From positions 1 to 35,260 of the forward strand of contig NZ_CAHJXD010000025.1 of assembly GCF_903644055.1 (NCBI RefSeq): a stretch of DNA of 35,260 nucleotides. Reading direction: 5' to 3'. Position numbers and translations under genes: made by a program. Shown here in pieces: positions 1-7,951 of the stretch. The stretch is from Sphingomonas bacterium (GTDB lineage: Bacteria; Pseudomonadota; Alphaproteobacteria; Sphingomonadales; Sphingomonadaceae). A model generated the notes under the pieces. It was not told the origin of the DNA, made no database searches, and was given only the letters and a program-made list of their open reading frames with translations. Each line of letters starts with the position of its first letter. Positions within the stretch are counted from its first letter, which is position 1.

Positions 1-389
1 ATCGGGTAGCGGTCGCGGTGGCGCTGGTCGCGGCCTTTTCGGCGCTGCTGGCGAGCGGGCTCGCCGCGCATGCCGCGCTCGCCGCGCACCGGGCGGCGGC
101 CGATATATTGCATGCGCTGGGGGCGACCGATCGCCAGCTTTCGCGCCTGCTGGAAAGGCGGATCGGCGCCGAAGCGCTGGCAGGCGCGGCGCTGGGGTTC
201 GGGCTGGGCACAAGCGTGATCCTGTTCATTGCGGCGAAGCTCGGCGGGCTCGATAAGGGCGGCATGACCGGAACCGGCCTCCATGCGAGCGACTGGACCG
301 CGCTCGCGGCGATTCCGCTGCTTTTGGCGGGCGCTGCCGTCGCGATGACCCGCGCGGTGGTGCTCGCGCGGCTGGCGAAGGCGCCGTGA
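1..389 (+). CDS. ftsX: Cell division protein FtsX, C-terminal part (truncated by window start)
   Basis: The reading frame is open from the first complete codon at base 3, so the gene begins outside the window. FtsX is the membrane partner of the ATPase FtsE and controls septal peptidoglycan hydrolysis. The visible part is an FtsX/MacB-like permease tail: a hydrophobic helix, then the cytoplasmic segment ILHALGATDRQLSRLLERR, which matches the conserved 'lxxlGATdxfI' coupling region, then two further membrane helices rich in Ala, Gly and Leu. The stop TGA at 387-389 overlaps the next start as TGATG, so the following gene is translationally coupled. The family assignment rests on the GATD motif and topology; another FtsX-fold permease is possible but unlikely. 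Confidence 0.8.
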   Translation, partial: RVAVAVALVAAFSALLASGLAAHAALAAHRAAADILHALGATDRQLSRLLERRIGAEALAGAALGFGLGTSVILFIAAKLGGLDKGGMTGTGLHASDWTALAAIPLLLAGAAVAMTRAVVLARLAKAP

Positions 390-913
390 TGCTGCGCCTG
401 ATCGCGACATTGGCGTTGCTCTGGACGCTGGGATTGGCGCTGTTCGCGACGATCCTGCCGCCACCGGCGGACCTGCGCCGCACCGATGGCATCATCGTGC
501 TCACCGGCGGCCCCGGGCGGCTGGCGCGCGGCTTGCAGGTGCTGAAGGCGGGCAAGGCCGATCGGCTGCTGATCTCGGGGGTCGATCCGCGCGTCGATGC
601 CCAGGCGATCGCGCGCGCCAACCATGTCCCCGATGCGCTGATGCGGCTGGTCGATCTCGGGCGCGGCGCGGTCGATACGCGGACCAACGCGGACGAAGCG
701 GCGGCGTGGATTGCGGCGCATCACTATCGATCGATCCGGCTGGTGACCGCCGACTGGCACATGCGCCGCGCGCGGCTGGAGCTGGCGCGCGTGCTGGGCA
801 AGGATATCGCGATCCTGCCCGATGGCGTGCGCGGCGAGCCCGGTCTGGCGGCCCTGGCGCGCGAATATGACAAATATCTGCTCCGGCGGGCGGCGATGAT
901 CGTCGGATATTGA
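389..913 (+). CDS. DUF218 / YdcF-family membrane-anchored protein
   Basis: This 174-residue protein has one N-terminal membrane helix (about residues 4-24) followed by a DUF218 (YdcF/SanA/ElyC-type) domain. Visible signatures are the first strand DGIIVLTGGPGRLARGL, the strand RLLISGVDP, the segment DTRTNADEAAAWI and the late motif LVTADWHMRRARLEL. Some family members act in envelope carbohydrate or vancomycin-resistance functions, but no enzymatic reaction is established for this branch. ATG at 389 overlaps the ftsX stop by one base; a GTG at 386 in the same frame is an alternative start. Coupling to ftsX suggests an envelope or division-related role, which is inference. Confidence 0.8.
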   Translation: MLRLIATLALLWTLGLALFATILPPPADLRRTDGIIVLTGGPGRLARGLQVLKAGKADRLLISGVDPRVDAQAIARANHVPDALMRLVDLGRGAVDTRTNADEAAAWIAAHHYRSIRLVTADWHMRRARLELARVLGKDIAILPDGVRGEPGLAALAREYDKYLLRRAAMIVGY

Positions 914-977
914 GCGGCCGCTGGAAGGCGGGGCGCCGGCTAGGCAAGGTGCGGCGGCAGCGCTACGCCCCTACGCC

Positions 978-2105
978 ATGCACGCGATCGATCCCGTCGA
1001 CCTCACTGCGCGGCTGATCGCCTGCAACAGCGTCACGCCCGCCGATGGCGGCGCGCAAGGCGTGCTGGCCGAGGCTCTGGAAGGCATCGGCTTCACGGTC
1101 CACCGCCTGCGATCGGGCGAAGCGCCCGATGGCCCGATCGCCAATCTCTTCGCGATCCGGGGAACGCAGGGTCCGCACCTCGCCTTCGCGGGCCATACCG
1201 ATGTCGTGCCGCCCGGCGCGGGCTGGGCAAGCGATCCCTTCACGCCCGCGATCCGCGGCGATCTGCTCCACGGGCGCGGCGCCGTCGACATGAAAGGCGC
1301 GATCGCCGCCTTCGCCGCCGCCGCCTCGCGTACGGGACAGGCGGGAACGCTCAGCCTGATTATCACCGGCGACGAGGAAGGCCCCGCCACTTACGGCACG
1401 CCCGCGCTGATCGACTGGATGGCCGAGCGCGGCGTCCGCCCCGACATGATCCTGGTCGGCGAACCTACTTCCGCGACGCGGCTGGGCGATACGATCAAGA
1501 TCGGCCGGCGCGGATCGGTCAACTTGACGATCATAGTGCCGGGCAGGCAGGGCCATGTCGCTTACCCGCACCTCGCCGAAAATCCGGTGCCCGTGCTCGC
1601 GCGCATCGTCGGCGCGCTGGCGGCGCTGGAGCTCGATCGGGGAACCGGGTGGTTCCAGCCCTCCAACCTCGAAGTCACCGATATCGCCACGGGTAACGTT
1701 GCGGCCAACGTCATTCCCGGCACGGCCCGCGCGCGGATCAACATCCGGTTCAACGATCTCCATAGCGGCGCGGCGTTGGTCGAGCGGGTCAAGCAGACCG
1801 TCGCCGAAATCAGCCCGGCGGCCCAGGTCGAGGCGCGCATCTCGGGCGAGGCTTTCCGTACCGATCCGGGCCCCCTCTCCGATCTGGTGGCGGCGGCGAT
1901 CCGGGACAGGCTCGGGATCACGCCCGAACATTCGACCAGCGGCGGCACATCCGACGCACGTTTCCTCGTGGCGCTGGCGCCGACGATCGAGTTTGGGCTG
2001 GTCAACGCGACGATGCACAAATTGGATGAAGCAGTGGCGGTGGCCGACCTGCACGCGCTGGCCGATACCTACGCCGCGATCATCGAGCGGGCCGTTTCGA
2101 GCTAG
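978..2105 (+). CDS. dapE: Succinyl-diaminopimelate desuccinylase DapE
   Basis: DapE hydrolyses N-succinyl-LL-diaminopimelate to LL-diaminopimelate and succinate, the step before lysine and the peptidoglycan cross-linking amino acid. The 375-residue product has the full M20 metallopeptidase layout. AGHTDVVPPG contains metal ligand H73 and D75. HGRGAVDMKG contains bridging D104. GDEEG contains the general base E133 and ligand E134. EPTS follows near residue 162, and the C-terminal NATMHKLDEAV carries H347. The segment STSGGTSDARF is the usual substrate-binding glycine stretch. The length is normal for the family. The gene stands alone, converging on the smr gene with only 22 bases between the stops. 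Confidence 0.96.
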   Translation: MHAIDPVDLTARLIACNSVTPADGGAQGVLAEALEGIGFTVHRLRSGEAPDGPIANLFAIRGTQGPHLAFAGHTDVVPPGAGWASDPFTPAIRGDLLHGRGAVDMKGAIAAFAAAASRTGQAGTLSLIITGDEEGPATYGTPALIDWMAERGVRPDMILVGEPTSATRLGDTIKIGRRGSVNLTIIVPGRQGHVAYPHLAENPVPVLARIVGALAALELDRGTGWFQPSNLEVTDIATGNVAANVIPGTARARINIRFNDLHSGAALVERVKQTVAEISPAAQVEARISGEAFRTDPGPLSDLVAAAIRDRLGITPEHSTSGGTSDARFLVALAPTIEFGLVNATMHKLDEAVAVADLHALADTYAAIIERAVSS

Positions 2106-2127
2106 ATCGAGCGGCTTGATACAATTG

Positions 2128-2661
2128 TCAGCGTCGCCGCCGCAGCACCACATAGAGCGCCCCGCCTCCGCCATGCCGGGGATGCGCGTTGCGGATCGCC
2201 GCGATCCGCCCCGCATAAGGCGAGGCTGCCAGCCAATCGCCGATCGCCGCGCGGATCAGCCCTCGTCTCGGCTGCGCATCCTGCGGCCTTGCGCGCCCGG
2301 TGATCACCAGCACCAGCCGCGCGTCGTCCGCGATCGCCTGCTCCAGCGCATGATCGAGCGCCGCGTGCGCGGTCGCCAGCGTATGGCCGTGGAGATCGAT
2401 CGTCCGATCGGGCGCGACGACGCCCTGCCGCAAGCGCCGATCCCAGCCCCCGTCCAGCGTGTCTCCGGGCGCCTTCGTCCTCTCCGTTCCCCGGCGCGGG
2501 CCGGGGGCCGGTCGCAACGGTTTCGCGAGAGCAACGCCAGCCTCTGCCTTCGTGCCCTCAATCGGAACGGCCGCCACCGCCACGGGTCGATAGGCATGTA
2601 CCGTCGCAGCCACCCGCGCCCACAGCGCCTCTTCCTCAGCGCTGAGCCGATGCCTCGCCAT
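2128..2661 (-). CDS. Smr-domain protein
   Basis: This 177-residue protein has a low-complexity, basic/proline-rich N-terminal half and a C-terminal Smr (small MutS-related) domain. The domain is marked by DRTIDLHGHT near residue 90, the strand RLVLVITGRA and the closing AHPRHGGGGALYVVLRR, which holds the conserved HGG(x)GALYV element. Smr domains cut or bind branched DNA or RNA; some act in mRNA cleavage at stalled ribosomes. Which substrate applies here cannot be read from the sequence. The start lies inside the 3' end of mltA (26-base overlap), so it is the last gene of a coupled timA-mltA-smr operon, a familiar alphaproteobacterial order. Confidence 0.88.
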   Translation of the reverse strand: MARHRLSAEEEALWARVAATVHAYRPVAVAAVPIEGTKAEAGVALAKPLRPAPGPRRGTERTKAPGDTLDGGWDRRLRQGVVAPDRTIDLHGHTLATAHAALDHALEQAIADDARLVLVITGRARPQDAQPRRGLIRAAIGDWLAASPYAGRIAAIRNAHPRHGGGGALYVVLRRRR

Positions 2662-3907
2662 CGCCCATCGCCCTCAGCCGCGCGACCGTGCCCTTGGGCA
2701 GCAGCAGCAATGCGCGCCCCCGTGCCGACATGCCGCCCGCGATCGTCCGCGCGCTCTGCCCGGCGCCCCAGAAGGTATCGAAGCGGTTGGCGCCCTTGAT
2801 CGCGCCGCCGGTATCCTGCGCCACCCAGATGCCGCTCGCCTCCGCGCGATCCATCGTCAGGAACAGGGGCGCGCCGAGCGGAATGAACTTGGGATCGGCG
2901 GCGACGCTGACGTGGCCCACCACCTGCACCCCCAATGCGCCGAGCGGGCCGGGCCCGACCACCTCCCGAAAGAAGATATAGCTCTTGTCCTCCTCCATGA
3001 TCGCGCGGCCGCCATCGGGCTGCGCGCGCAGCCCCGCCATCACGCCCTGCATCGAAAGCTGGTTGGGGCCGAGCAGGCCGCGATCGCGCATCGACCGTCC
3101 GATCGCGAGATATTCGCGGCCGTTCTGGCCATCATAGCCGATCCGCATCACCGTGCCGTCGGGTTGCAGCAGCCGCCCCGAACCCTGGATCTGGAGGAAG
3201 AAGAATTCGATCGGATCGCGCGCCCAGGCGATCTCCAGTCCCTGCCCCGCCAACGCGCCCGCATCGATCGCGGCGCGGTCGTAATAGGGAACGAGCTGGC
3301 CGTCCTGCATCCGCCCGCGCTGCTTGCGCCCGGTAGGCCCGTTCGGATTGGCGGTGAATTCCGCATCGACGAGATCGGGCGGACGGCGATAGATCGGCGT
3401 GTCGTAGCCGGGATAGGGGGTGCGCGAGCCCATGATCTCGGGTTCGTAATAGCCGGTGGCGAAGCTCGCGCCGTCGCCGATCACCGCCGTCTCGAACCAG
3501 CGCGCGAAGAAATCGGGGCCGTCGACGTCGAGCCGCGTCATCGCGTCGGCGCACACCGCCGTCCAGTCGCCTTGACGCGTCAGCTCGCTGGGGTCGGCAC
3601 GCCGTACCAGCGCCGGGCAGGACAGGCGAAACGCCGCCAGCGCCCCGCGCGCGCTTTCGGCGGTGAGCCCGAGGCTCTCGATCGCCGGCCCGGCGCGTAC
3701 GCCGGCCAGAGCGGCGGTGGTCGGCTTGGGCGGCTGCACCGGGGTCACGGGGGTCGGCCGCAAGGGCGGATGCGCGATGTCGGGCGGGGGGCGTCTCGGC
3801 GTCGAGGCACAAGCCGCCAGGAGAGAGAGTAAGCCTAGGCCCAGCCACCGCGAGATCCTCGCCGGTACTTGGGGAAGCTTCAGACCGCCCACCCTTCCGC
3901 CGATCAC
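2636..3907 (-). CDS. mltA: Membrane-bound lytic murein transglycosylase A (MltA)
   Basis: MltA cleaves the MurNAc-GlcNAc bond of peptidoglycan and leaves a 1,6-anhydro-MurNAc end. The 423-residue product has a lipoprotein signal with lipobox LLAAC (Cys33), then a proline-rich linker (residues about 36-62). The MltA domain shows FATGYYEPEIMGSRTP and FFFLQIQGSGRL. The C-terminal 3D domain shows VGHVSVAADPKFIPLG and AQDTGGAIKGANRFDTFWG, which includes the catalytic Asp region. The start is GTG at 3907 and shares GTGA with the upstream timA stop, so translation is coupled. The product is expected to be anchored on the periplasmic side. AnmK, encoded later in this window, acts on the anhydro-sugar this enzyme class produces. 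Confidence 0.95.
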   Translation of the reverse strand: MIGGRVGGLKLPQVPARISRWLGLGLLSLLAACASTPRRPPPDIAHPPLRPTPVTPVQPPKPTTAALAGVRAGPAIESLGLTAESARGALAAFRLSCPALVRRADPSELTRQGDWTAVCADAMTRLDVDGPDFFARWFETAVIGDGASFATGYYEPEIMGSRTPYPGYDTPIYRRPPDLVDAEFTANPNGPTGRKQRGRMQDGQLVPYYDRAAIDAGALAGQGLEIAWARDPIEFFFLQIQGSGRLLQPDGTVMRIGYDGQNGREYLAIGRSMRDRGLLGPNQLSMQGVMAGLRAQPDGGRAIMEEDKSYIFFREVVGPGPLGALGVQVVGHVSVAADPKFIPLGAPLFLTMDRAEASGIWVAQDTGGAIKGANRFDTFWGAGQSARTIAGGMSARGRALLLLPKGTVARLRAMGDGEASAQR

Positions 3908-4551
3908 GCGGCTTCGTCGGTCTCGGTCAGCGTCCAGTTGGGATCGGCCGCCTTGAGCGCGCGGCTGAAGGTCCAGACGTCGTGCGTCGGCACCGCATCC
4001 TCCAGCGATCCGGCGACGACCTTGCCCTCCGCATCCCGGGTCACGGCCGCGACGTCGGCATCGAACCGCACGCGGATGTGCGCGGTCTGCGCCTCGACGC
4101 TGGCATCCTCGATATGCGCGGCGTCAATCGATACGAGGCGATTGTCGAGCACCAGCCCCTCCGCCTTGCGCTCGGCGATCGCCGCCGAAAAGGCCTCCGC
4201 CACCTCGCCATCGACGAGCTCCTTGAGCCGGCTCTCGTCGCCCGACCAATAAGCTTCGAGGATCATCCGATAGGCGGCCTTGGCGCCCTCCACGAAACGC
4301 GCGAGATCGAAGCTAGAATCCGCCGCCGCGATCGCGCGCAACCCGGCGGTGGCGCCCGGCGCGTTGCCCGGCTGCTCGCTCGTCACCTGCGCGGGCTCGG
4401 CAGCCCCGCGCGACAGCGGCACGCCGCGCATCACGGGCACATGTTCGGGCTTTGCGAGGGGTTGCTCATGGCCCGTGCGGCGACCCAGCACGCTCCACAG
4501 TCGCAACGCGACAAAGACGAAAACCATTGCAAGGATGATGATCGTGGACAC
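3904..4551 (-). CDS. timA: Tim44/TimA-domain membrane protein
   Basis: The 215-residue product begins with a membrane helix (STIIILAMVFVFVALRLWSVL), has a linker, and ends in a Tim44-like domain. Domain features are FVEGAKAAYRMILEAYWSGD, then LKELVDGEVAEAFSAAIAER, and the C-terminal strand DVWTFSRAL followed by PNWTLTET. In mitochondria Tim44 links the import channel to Hsp70; the bacterial TimA role is not settled. I chose GTG at 4551 because AGGAGG lies four bases upstream and the membrane helix starts right after; the frame stays open to an ATG-like start near 4641, which would add 30 basic residues. It heads the mltA-smr operon and is divergent from secB, supporting an envelope or transport context. 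Confidence 0.85.
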   Translation of the reverse strand: MSTIIILAMVFVFVALRLWSVLGRRTGHEQPLAKPEHVPVMRGVPLSRGAAEPAQVTSEQPGNAPGATAGLRAIAAADSSFDLARFVEGAKAAYRMILEAYWSGDESRLKELVDGEVAEAFSAAIAERKAEGLVLDNRLVSIDAAHIEDASVEAQTAHIRVRFDADVAAVTRDAEGKVVAGSLEDAVPTHDVWTFSRALKAADPNWTLTETDEAA

Positions 4552-4798
4552 CCGGCCTCCTGGCGGCCGCCTCTTCCGGAGGCGCCGCGCTAATTCTTCC
4601 ATAGCGAGCGGCGCCCAAGTTTCAAAGCGGCACGCGTGCACGCTATACGCCCCTGCCCGCCGCAGGGTTCCGCCCTATACCAGCGCCCCCCAAGCACAGC
4701 GTTCCGCATTGCCCCCGGCGGGGCACGCTGCTAGCGCTTCGCCCGCCGCCGCGCCCACCCGCGCGGGGCGCAATCATCTTGCGAGGAAATGCCCAGCG

Positions 4799-5308
4799 AT
4801 GGCCGAGAATGATGCGTTGACCCCGGGTTTCGATCCCCAGCCCAATGGCGCCGACACCGGCCCGCAGCTCGGGCTGATCGCGCAATATGCGAAGGACCTG
4901 TCGTTCGAAAACCCCAACGCGCCGGGCGTGTATCAGCTTCAGGGGCAACCCGAGATCGATGTGCAGTTCAATATCGGCACGACGAAGATCGCCGACGACG
5001 TGCACGAGGTGGCGATGAAGATCGAGGTCAAGGCCAAGATCGCGGGCACCACCGCTTTCCAGGTCGAGCTCGTCTATGCCGGCCTGTTCGGCGCGCGCAA
5101 TGTGCCCGACGAGGCGCTGCACCCCTTCCTCTATGCCCAGGCGCCGCAACTGCTGTTTCCCTTCGCGCGCCGCGTCGTGGCCGATACGATTCGCGACGGC
5201 AATTTCCCGCCGCTGATGCTCGATCCGATCGACTTCGGCGCGCTCTATGCGCAGCAGAACGGCCAGGCCGAAGCGCTCGCCGCCGCCGAGCCCGCCGGCC
5301 AGGCGTAA
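4799..5308 (+). CDS. secB: Protein-export chaperone SecB
   Basis: SecB binds unfolded preproteins in the cytosol and hands them to SecA. The 169-residue protein shows the family core: QYAKDLSFENPNAP, then the beta strands IDVQFNIGTTKI and HEVAMKIEVKAK, the segment LVYAGLFGARNVPDEALHP, and YAQAPQLLFPFARRVVADT with the closing NFPPLMLDPIDFGALY. The ATG at 4799 is preceded by GAGGA about ten bases upstream; an overlapping ATG at 4789 is out of frame. An acidic Ala/Glu-rich tail follows the core, as usual in SecB. It is divergent from timA and lies 111 bases upstream of murJ, separated by a repeat-like hairpin. Confidence 0.97.
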   Translation: MAENDALTPGFDPQPNGADTGPQLGLIAQYAKDLSFENPNAPGVYQLQGQPEIDVQFNIGTTKIADDVHEVAMKIEVKAKIAGTTAFQVELVYAGLFGARNVPDEALHPFLYAQAPQLLFPFARRVVADTIRDGNFPPLMLDPIDFGALYAQQNGQAEALAAAEPAGQA

Positions 5309-5387
5309 CTTGCTTCCTTCCCTTTAGGGGGAGGATCGGGGTGGGAGTCCGGCGATGCTGACATTTCCGCTATTGCCCTCCCCCCAG

Positions 5388-5410
5388 CCCTCTTCCCGAT
5401 GGGGAGAGGG
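5388..5410 (+). promoter_or_regulatory. Hairpin covering the likely murJ ribosome binding site
   Basis: CCCTCTTCCC (5388-5397), loop GAT, and GGGGAGAGGG (5401-5410) form a 10-bp stem with one T-G wobble. The right arm holds the only purine-rich Shine-Dalgarno-like stretch before the murJ ATG at 5420, so the hairpin would hide it in the mRNA. The surrounding 5325-5400 is rich in CCCTCCCCCCAGCCCTC-type sequence resembling common bacterial intergenic palindromes, so the structure may be repeat-derived. A regulatory role is inference. Confidence 0.45.
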
Positions 5411-5419
5411 CCCGATCGC

Positions 5420-6985
5420 ATGAGCCTCGTCCGCAACACCGCGACGATCGGCGGGCTGACTCTGGTCAGCCGGGTCGCGGGCTTCGTGCGCGATATGCTG
5501 ATGGCGCAATATGTCGGCGCGGGGCTGGCGAACGACGCCTTCCTGATCGCCTGGCGGCTGCCCAACCTGTTCCGCGCTTTGTTCGCCGAGGGGGCCTTTT
5601 CCTCGGCCTTCGTGCCGGCGTTCAACCGCGAGTTCGGGCGCAAGGGAGGCGGGCTGCGATCGGCGCTAGGCTTCGCCGACGAGGTGCTGGCGATCCTCTT
5701 CCCCGCCGTGCTGATCCTGACGGTCGCGATGATGGTGCTGGCGGGGCCGGTGGTGTGGGCGATGACGGGCGGCTTCCCCGACGGCGGGCCGGACAAGTTC
5801 GATCTCGCGGTCGCGCTGACCCGGATCACCTTTCCCTATCTCGCGCTGATCAGCCTGGTCTCGCTGATGGGCGGCATCCTCAATTCGGTCGATCGCTTCT
5901 GGGTCAACGCGGCGGCGCCGATCCTGCTCAACCTGTGCATGATCGCCGGGCTGCTCTTCTTCCGCGGCGATACCGCGATCGAGACCGCGCATACGCAGGC
6001 GATCGCCGTCACCGTCTCGGGCGTGTTCCAGCTCGGCTGGCTGATCTGGGCATGCGATCGCGCGGGGACCGGGCTGACGCTCCGCCGTCCGCGCCTCAAC
6101 CCCCGGGTGCGCGCGCTGCTCAGGATCATCTGGCCGGCGGCGCTCGGCGCGGGGGCGGTGCAGTTCAACCTGCTGATCTCCACCAGCCTCGCCGCGCGCT
6201 TCCTGCCGCAGGGCTCGGTTTCCTATCTCTATTATGCCGATCGCCTCAATCAATTGCCGTTCGCGCTGATCGGCATCGGCGTCGGAACGGCGATGCTCCC
6301 CGGTCTGTCACGGCAAATCGGCGCGGGCGACGACAAGGGCGCGGGCGTGACGATGAACCGCGCGGTCGAACTCGTGCTGGTTCTCACGCTTCCCGCGACC
6401 GCCGCGCTGATGATCGCCGCCGGCCCGATCATCCGCGCCTTGCTCCAGCACGGCGCCTTCACCGCTTATGACGCGACCGCCAGCGCCGCCGCGCTCGCCG
6501 CTTTTTCGATCGGCCTGCCCGCCAATATCCTGATCAAGGTGCTCGTCCCCGGCTTCTATGCGCGCGCCGACACCCGGACGCCGGTGCGGATCGCGCTCAT
6601 CGCGATGGCCTCGAACCTCGCGATGAACCTCATCCTGATCTGGCCGATGCGGCATGTCGGTCTCGCGCTCTCGACCGCGCTGTCCTGCTGGGTCAACGCC
6701 GGGCTGCTCTGGTGGACGCTGCGCAAGCGCGGCCACTTCACGATCGATGCGCGGCTCAAACGCAGCGCGGGCAAGCTGCTGCTCGCGACGCTGGCGATGG
6801 CGGCGCTGCTGATCGCCGCCAACCCTTTCCTCGCCCCGCACATGACGCGCGACCTGCTCGAACGCGCCTTATGGCTCGGCGCGCTGATGATCGCCGCCGC
6901 CGCCGTCTATTTCGCCGCCGCCTTCCTGCTCGGCGCCTTCCGCCCCGCCGAGTTCAGGGCGCAATTTACGCGACGCCGGGGCTGA
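5420..6985 (+). CDS. murJ: Lipid II flippase MurJ
   Basis: MurJ flips undecaprenyl-linked peptidoglycan precursor across the inner membrane. The 521-residue protein is hydrophobic throughout, with a MATE/MOP-type arrangement of about 14 membrane helices. Family signatures are at the N terminus: SRVAGFVRDMLMAQ, then AFLIAWRLPNLFRALFAEGA and SSAFVPAFNREF, which carry the arginines of the central cavity. Later, SVSYLYYADRLNQLPFALIG and ALLQHGAFTAYDA are also typical. I chose ATG 5420 (MSLVRNTATIGG) rather than the in-frame ATG 5399, because the homologous start is there and GGGGAGAGGG lies just upstream. In related genomes trpS usually follows directly; here small genes intervene. Confidence 0.96.
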   Translation: MSLVRNTATIGGLTLVSRVAGFVRDMLMAQYVGAGLANDAFLIAWRLPNLFRALFAEGAFSSAFVPAFNREFGRKGGGLRSALGFADEVLAILFPAVLILTVAMMVLAGPVVWAMTGGFPDGGPDKFDLAVALTRITFPYLALISLVSLMGGILNSVDRFWVNAAAPILLNLCMIAGLLFFRGDTAIETAHTQAIAVTVSGVFQLGWLIWACDRAGTGLTLRRPRLNPRVRALLRIIWPAALGAGAVQFNLLISTSLAARFLPQGSVSYLYYADRLNQLPFALIGIGVGTAMLPGLSRQIGAGDDKGAGVTMNRAVELVLVLTLPATAALMIAAGPIIRALLQHGAFTAYDATASAAALAAFSIGLPANILIKVLVPGFYARADTRTPVRIALIAMASNLAMNLILIWPMRHVGLALSTALSCWVNAGLLWWTLRKRGHFTIDARLKRSAGKLLLATLAMAALLIAANPFLAPHMTRDLLERALWLGALMIAAAAVYFAAAFLLGAFRPAEFRAQFTRRRG

Positions 6986-7068
6986 TCGCCGACATCGCGC
7001 AATCCTCAATTCGACTCGGGGCCATCGCTGGCTCTACCTTGCGCCGGATTCTTGCGGAGGCGGGGAAC

Positions 7069-7527
7069 GTGCGGGAACAGGGCTTGCAAGAGCTGACCGA
7101 CAGGGAGCGCGATGCTCTTCGCCTGGTGCTCGACCACAGCTTCGACGAGATCGGCCGCACCTTCGGCGTGAGCAAGTCCGCCGTGGCCCAGCGGCTCACC
7201 GCGGCCAAGGCCAAGCTCGGCACGAACAGCGCGCGCGATGCCGCCCGCTTCCTCGGCGAACATGAGGGGTGGCTACACAATCGTACAGGTACGAACGAAC
7301 AGGTTCCCGACACGGCGGCTCCCGGCCTTCTGTCGCTTCGACAGCGCATCATCGGGCTGTTGAAGGGCCGAGGGGAACGCAATGACCTGACGGGGACGCA
7401 GAAGCTGGTGCTGACCTTCGGGGCGGCGCTGATGGTGCTTCTCTTCATCGCGCTTCTGGCAAGCGCGCTCGCCCAACTCGGTACGGTCGGGCAAATCTAT
7501 ATTTCACAGGGGCGAAAGCCTCTTTAG
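7069..7527 (+). CDS. LuxR-type helix-turn-helix protein with C-terminal membrane anchor
   Basis: This 152-residue protein starts at GTG 7069, with GGAGG eight bases upstream. Residues 9-60 form a GerE/LuxR-type DNA-binding domain: LTDRERDALRLVLDHSFDEI, the turn GRTFGVSKSAVAQRL and AAKAKLGTNSARDAARFL. A charged, Pro/Arg/Gly-containing linker follows. A single hydrophobic helix (about residues 112-134, LVLTFGAALMVLLFIALLAS) and a short tail ending SQGRKPL close the protein. There is no receiver or ligand domain. The layout (cytoplasmic HTH, one helix, short outside tail) recalls ToxR/CadC-type one-component regulators, although those use a different HTH family. I recall similar small HTH-membrane proteins in sphingomonads, without known function. 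It probably heads the run of small genes up to 8838. Confidence 0.75.
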   Translation: MREQGLQELTDRERDALRLVLDHSFDEIGRTFGVSKSAVAQRLTAAKAKLGTNSARDAARFLGEHEGWLHNRTGTNEQVPDTAAPGLLSLRQRIIGLLKGRGERNDLTGTQKLVLTFGAALMVLLFIALLASALAQLGTVGQIYISQGRKPL

Positions 7528-7557
7528 CGCGCCCCTCACGGCGCGGGGGATGACGAT

Positions 7558-7920
7558 ATGAACAGCGAAGCGACGATCGCCGCGATGAACGCCGTTGCGG
7601 GCCTCAAGGCCCTGGAGACCAAGGGCATCGCGTTCCTCGAGGAGCATGCGCTCTTCAAGACCAAGCTTCACGCTTTCAAGCGGGCGGGCGGACTTCCCCT
7701 GCTCTACGGTCTCGAAACGCTGAACAGCGCGTCCGAAGCCGAAGCGGCGGTGGTGGACAGCCTCATGCAGCTCGCGCAATGCCATCGCCATCTGGAGCAG
7801 GCGAAGAAGGACCTCGACCTGCGGATCGTCGGCATCGGCGACGAAAGCTGGAGCATGTGCGCCCCGCAGCGCGAGACGGCCGATACGCTCCGCGTGGTCG
7901 GCGGCACCAAGGCCGCTTGA
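7558..7920 (+). CDS. Hypothetical protein, 120 residues, mostly helical
   Basis: I do not recognise a family with a known function. The ATG at 7558 is preceded by GGGGGA about eight bases upstream, and the gene starts 30 bases after the HTH-membrane gene, so the two are probably co-transcribed. The protein appears cytoplasmic: no signal peptide or membrane helix. Its sequence is dominated by amphipathic helices rich in Ala, Leu, Glu and Lys (IAAMNAVAGLKALETKG, SEAEAAVVDSLMQLAQ and HRHLEQAKKDLDLRIVG). A short, less helical C-terminal part contains its second Cys (WSMCAP). Residues 55-90 could form a short coiled coil or bundle. Codon use resembles the neighbours, supporting real coding. Confidence 0.6.
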   Translation: MNSEATIAAMNAVAGLKALETKGIAFLEEHALFKTKLHAFKRAGGLPLLYGLETLNSASEAEAAVVDSLMQLAQCHRHLEQAKKDLDLRIVGIGDESWSMCAPQRETADTLRVVGGTKAA

Positions 7921-7951
7921 CCTCGAAAGGGGCAGGTGATGCGGGAACGCC

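Noticed and set aside
963-2216. Minus-strand frame opposite dapE
   Set aside because: DapE on the plus strand has every active-site residue; the opposite frame has none of any family.
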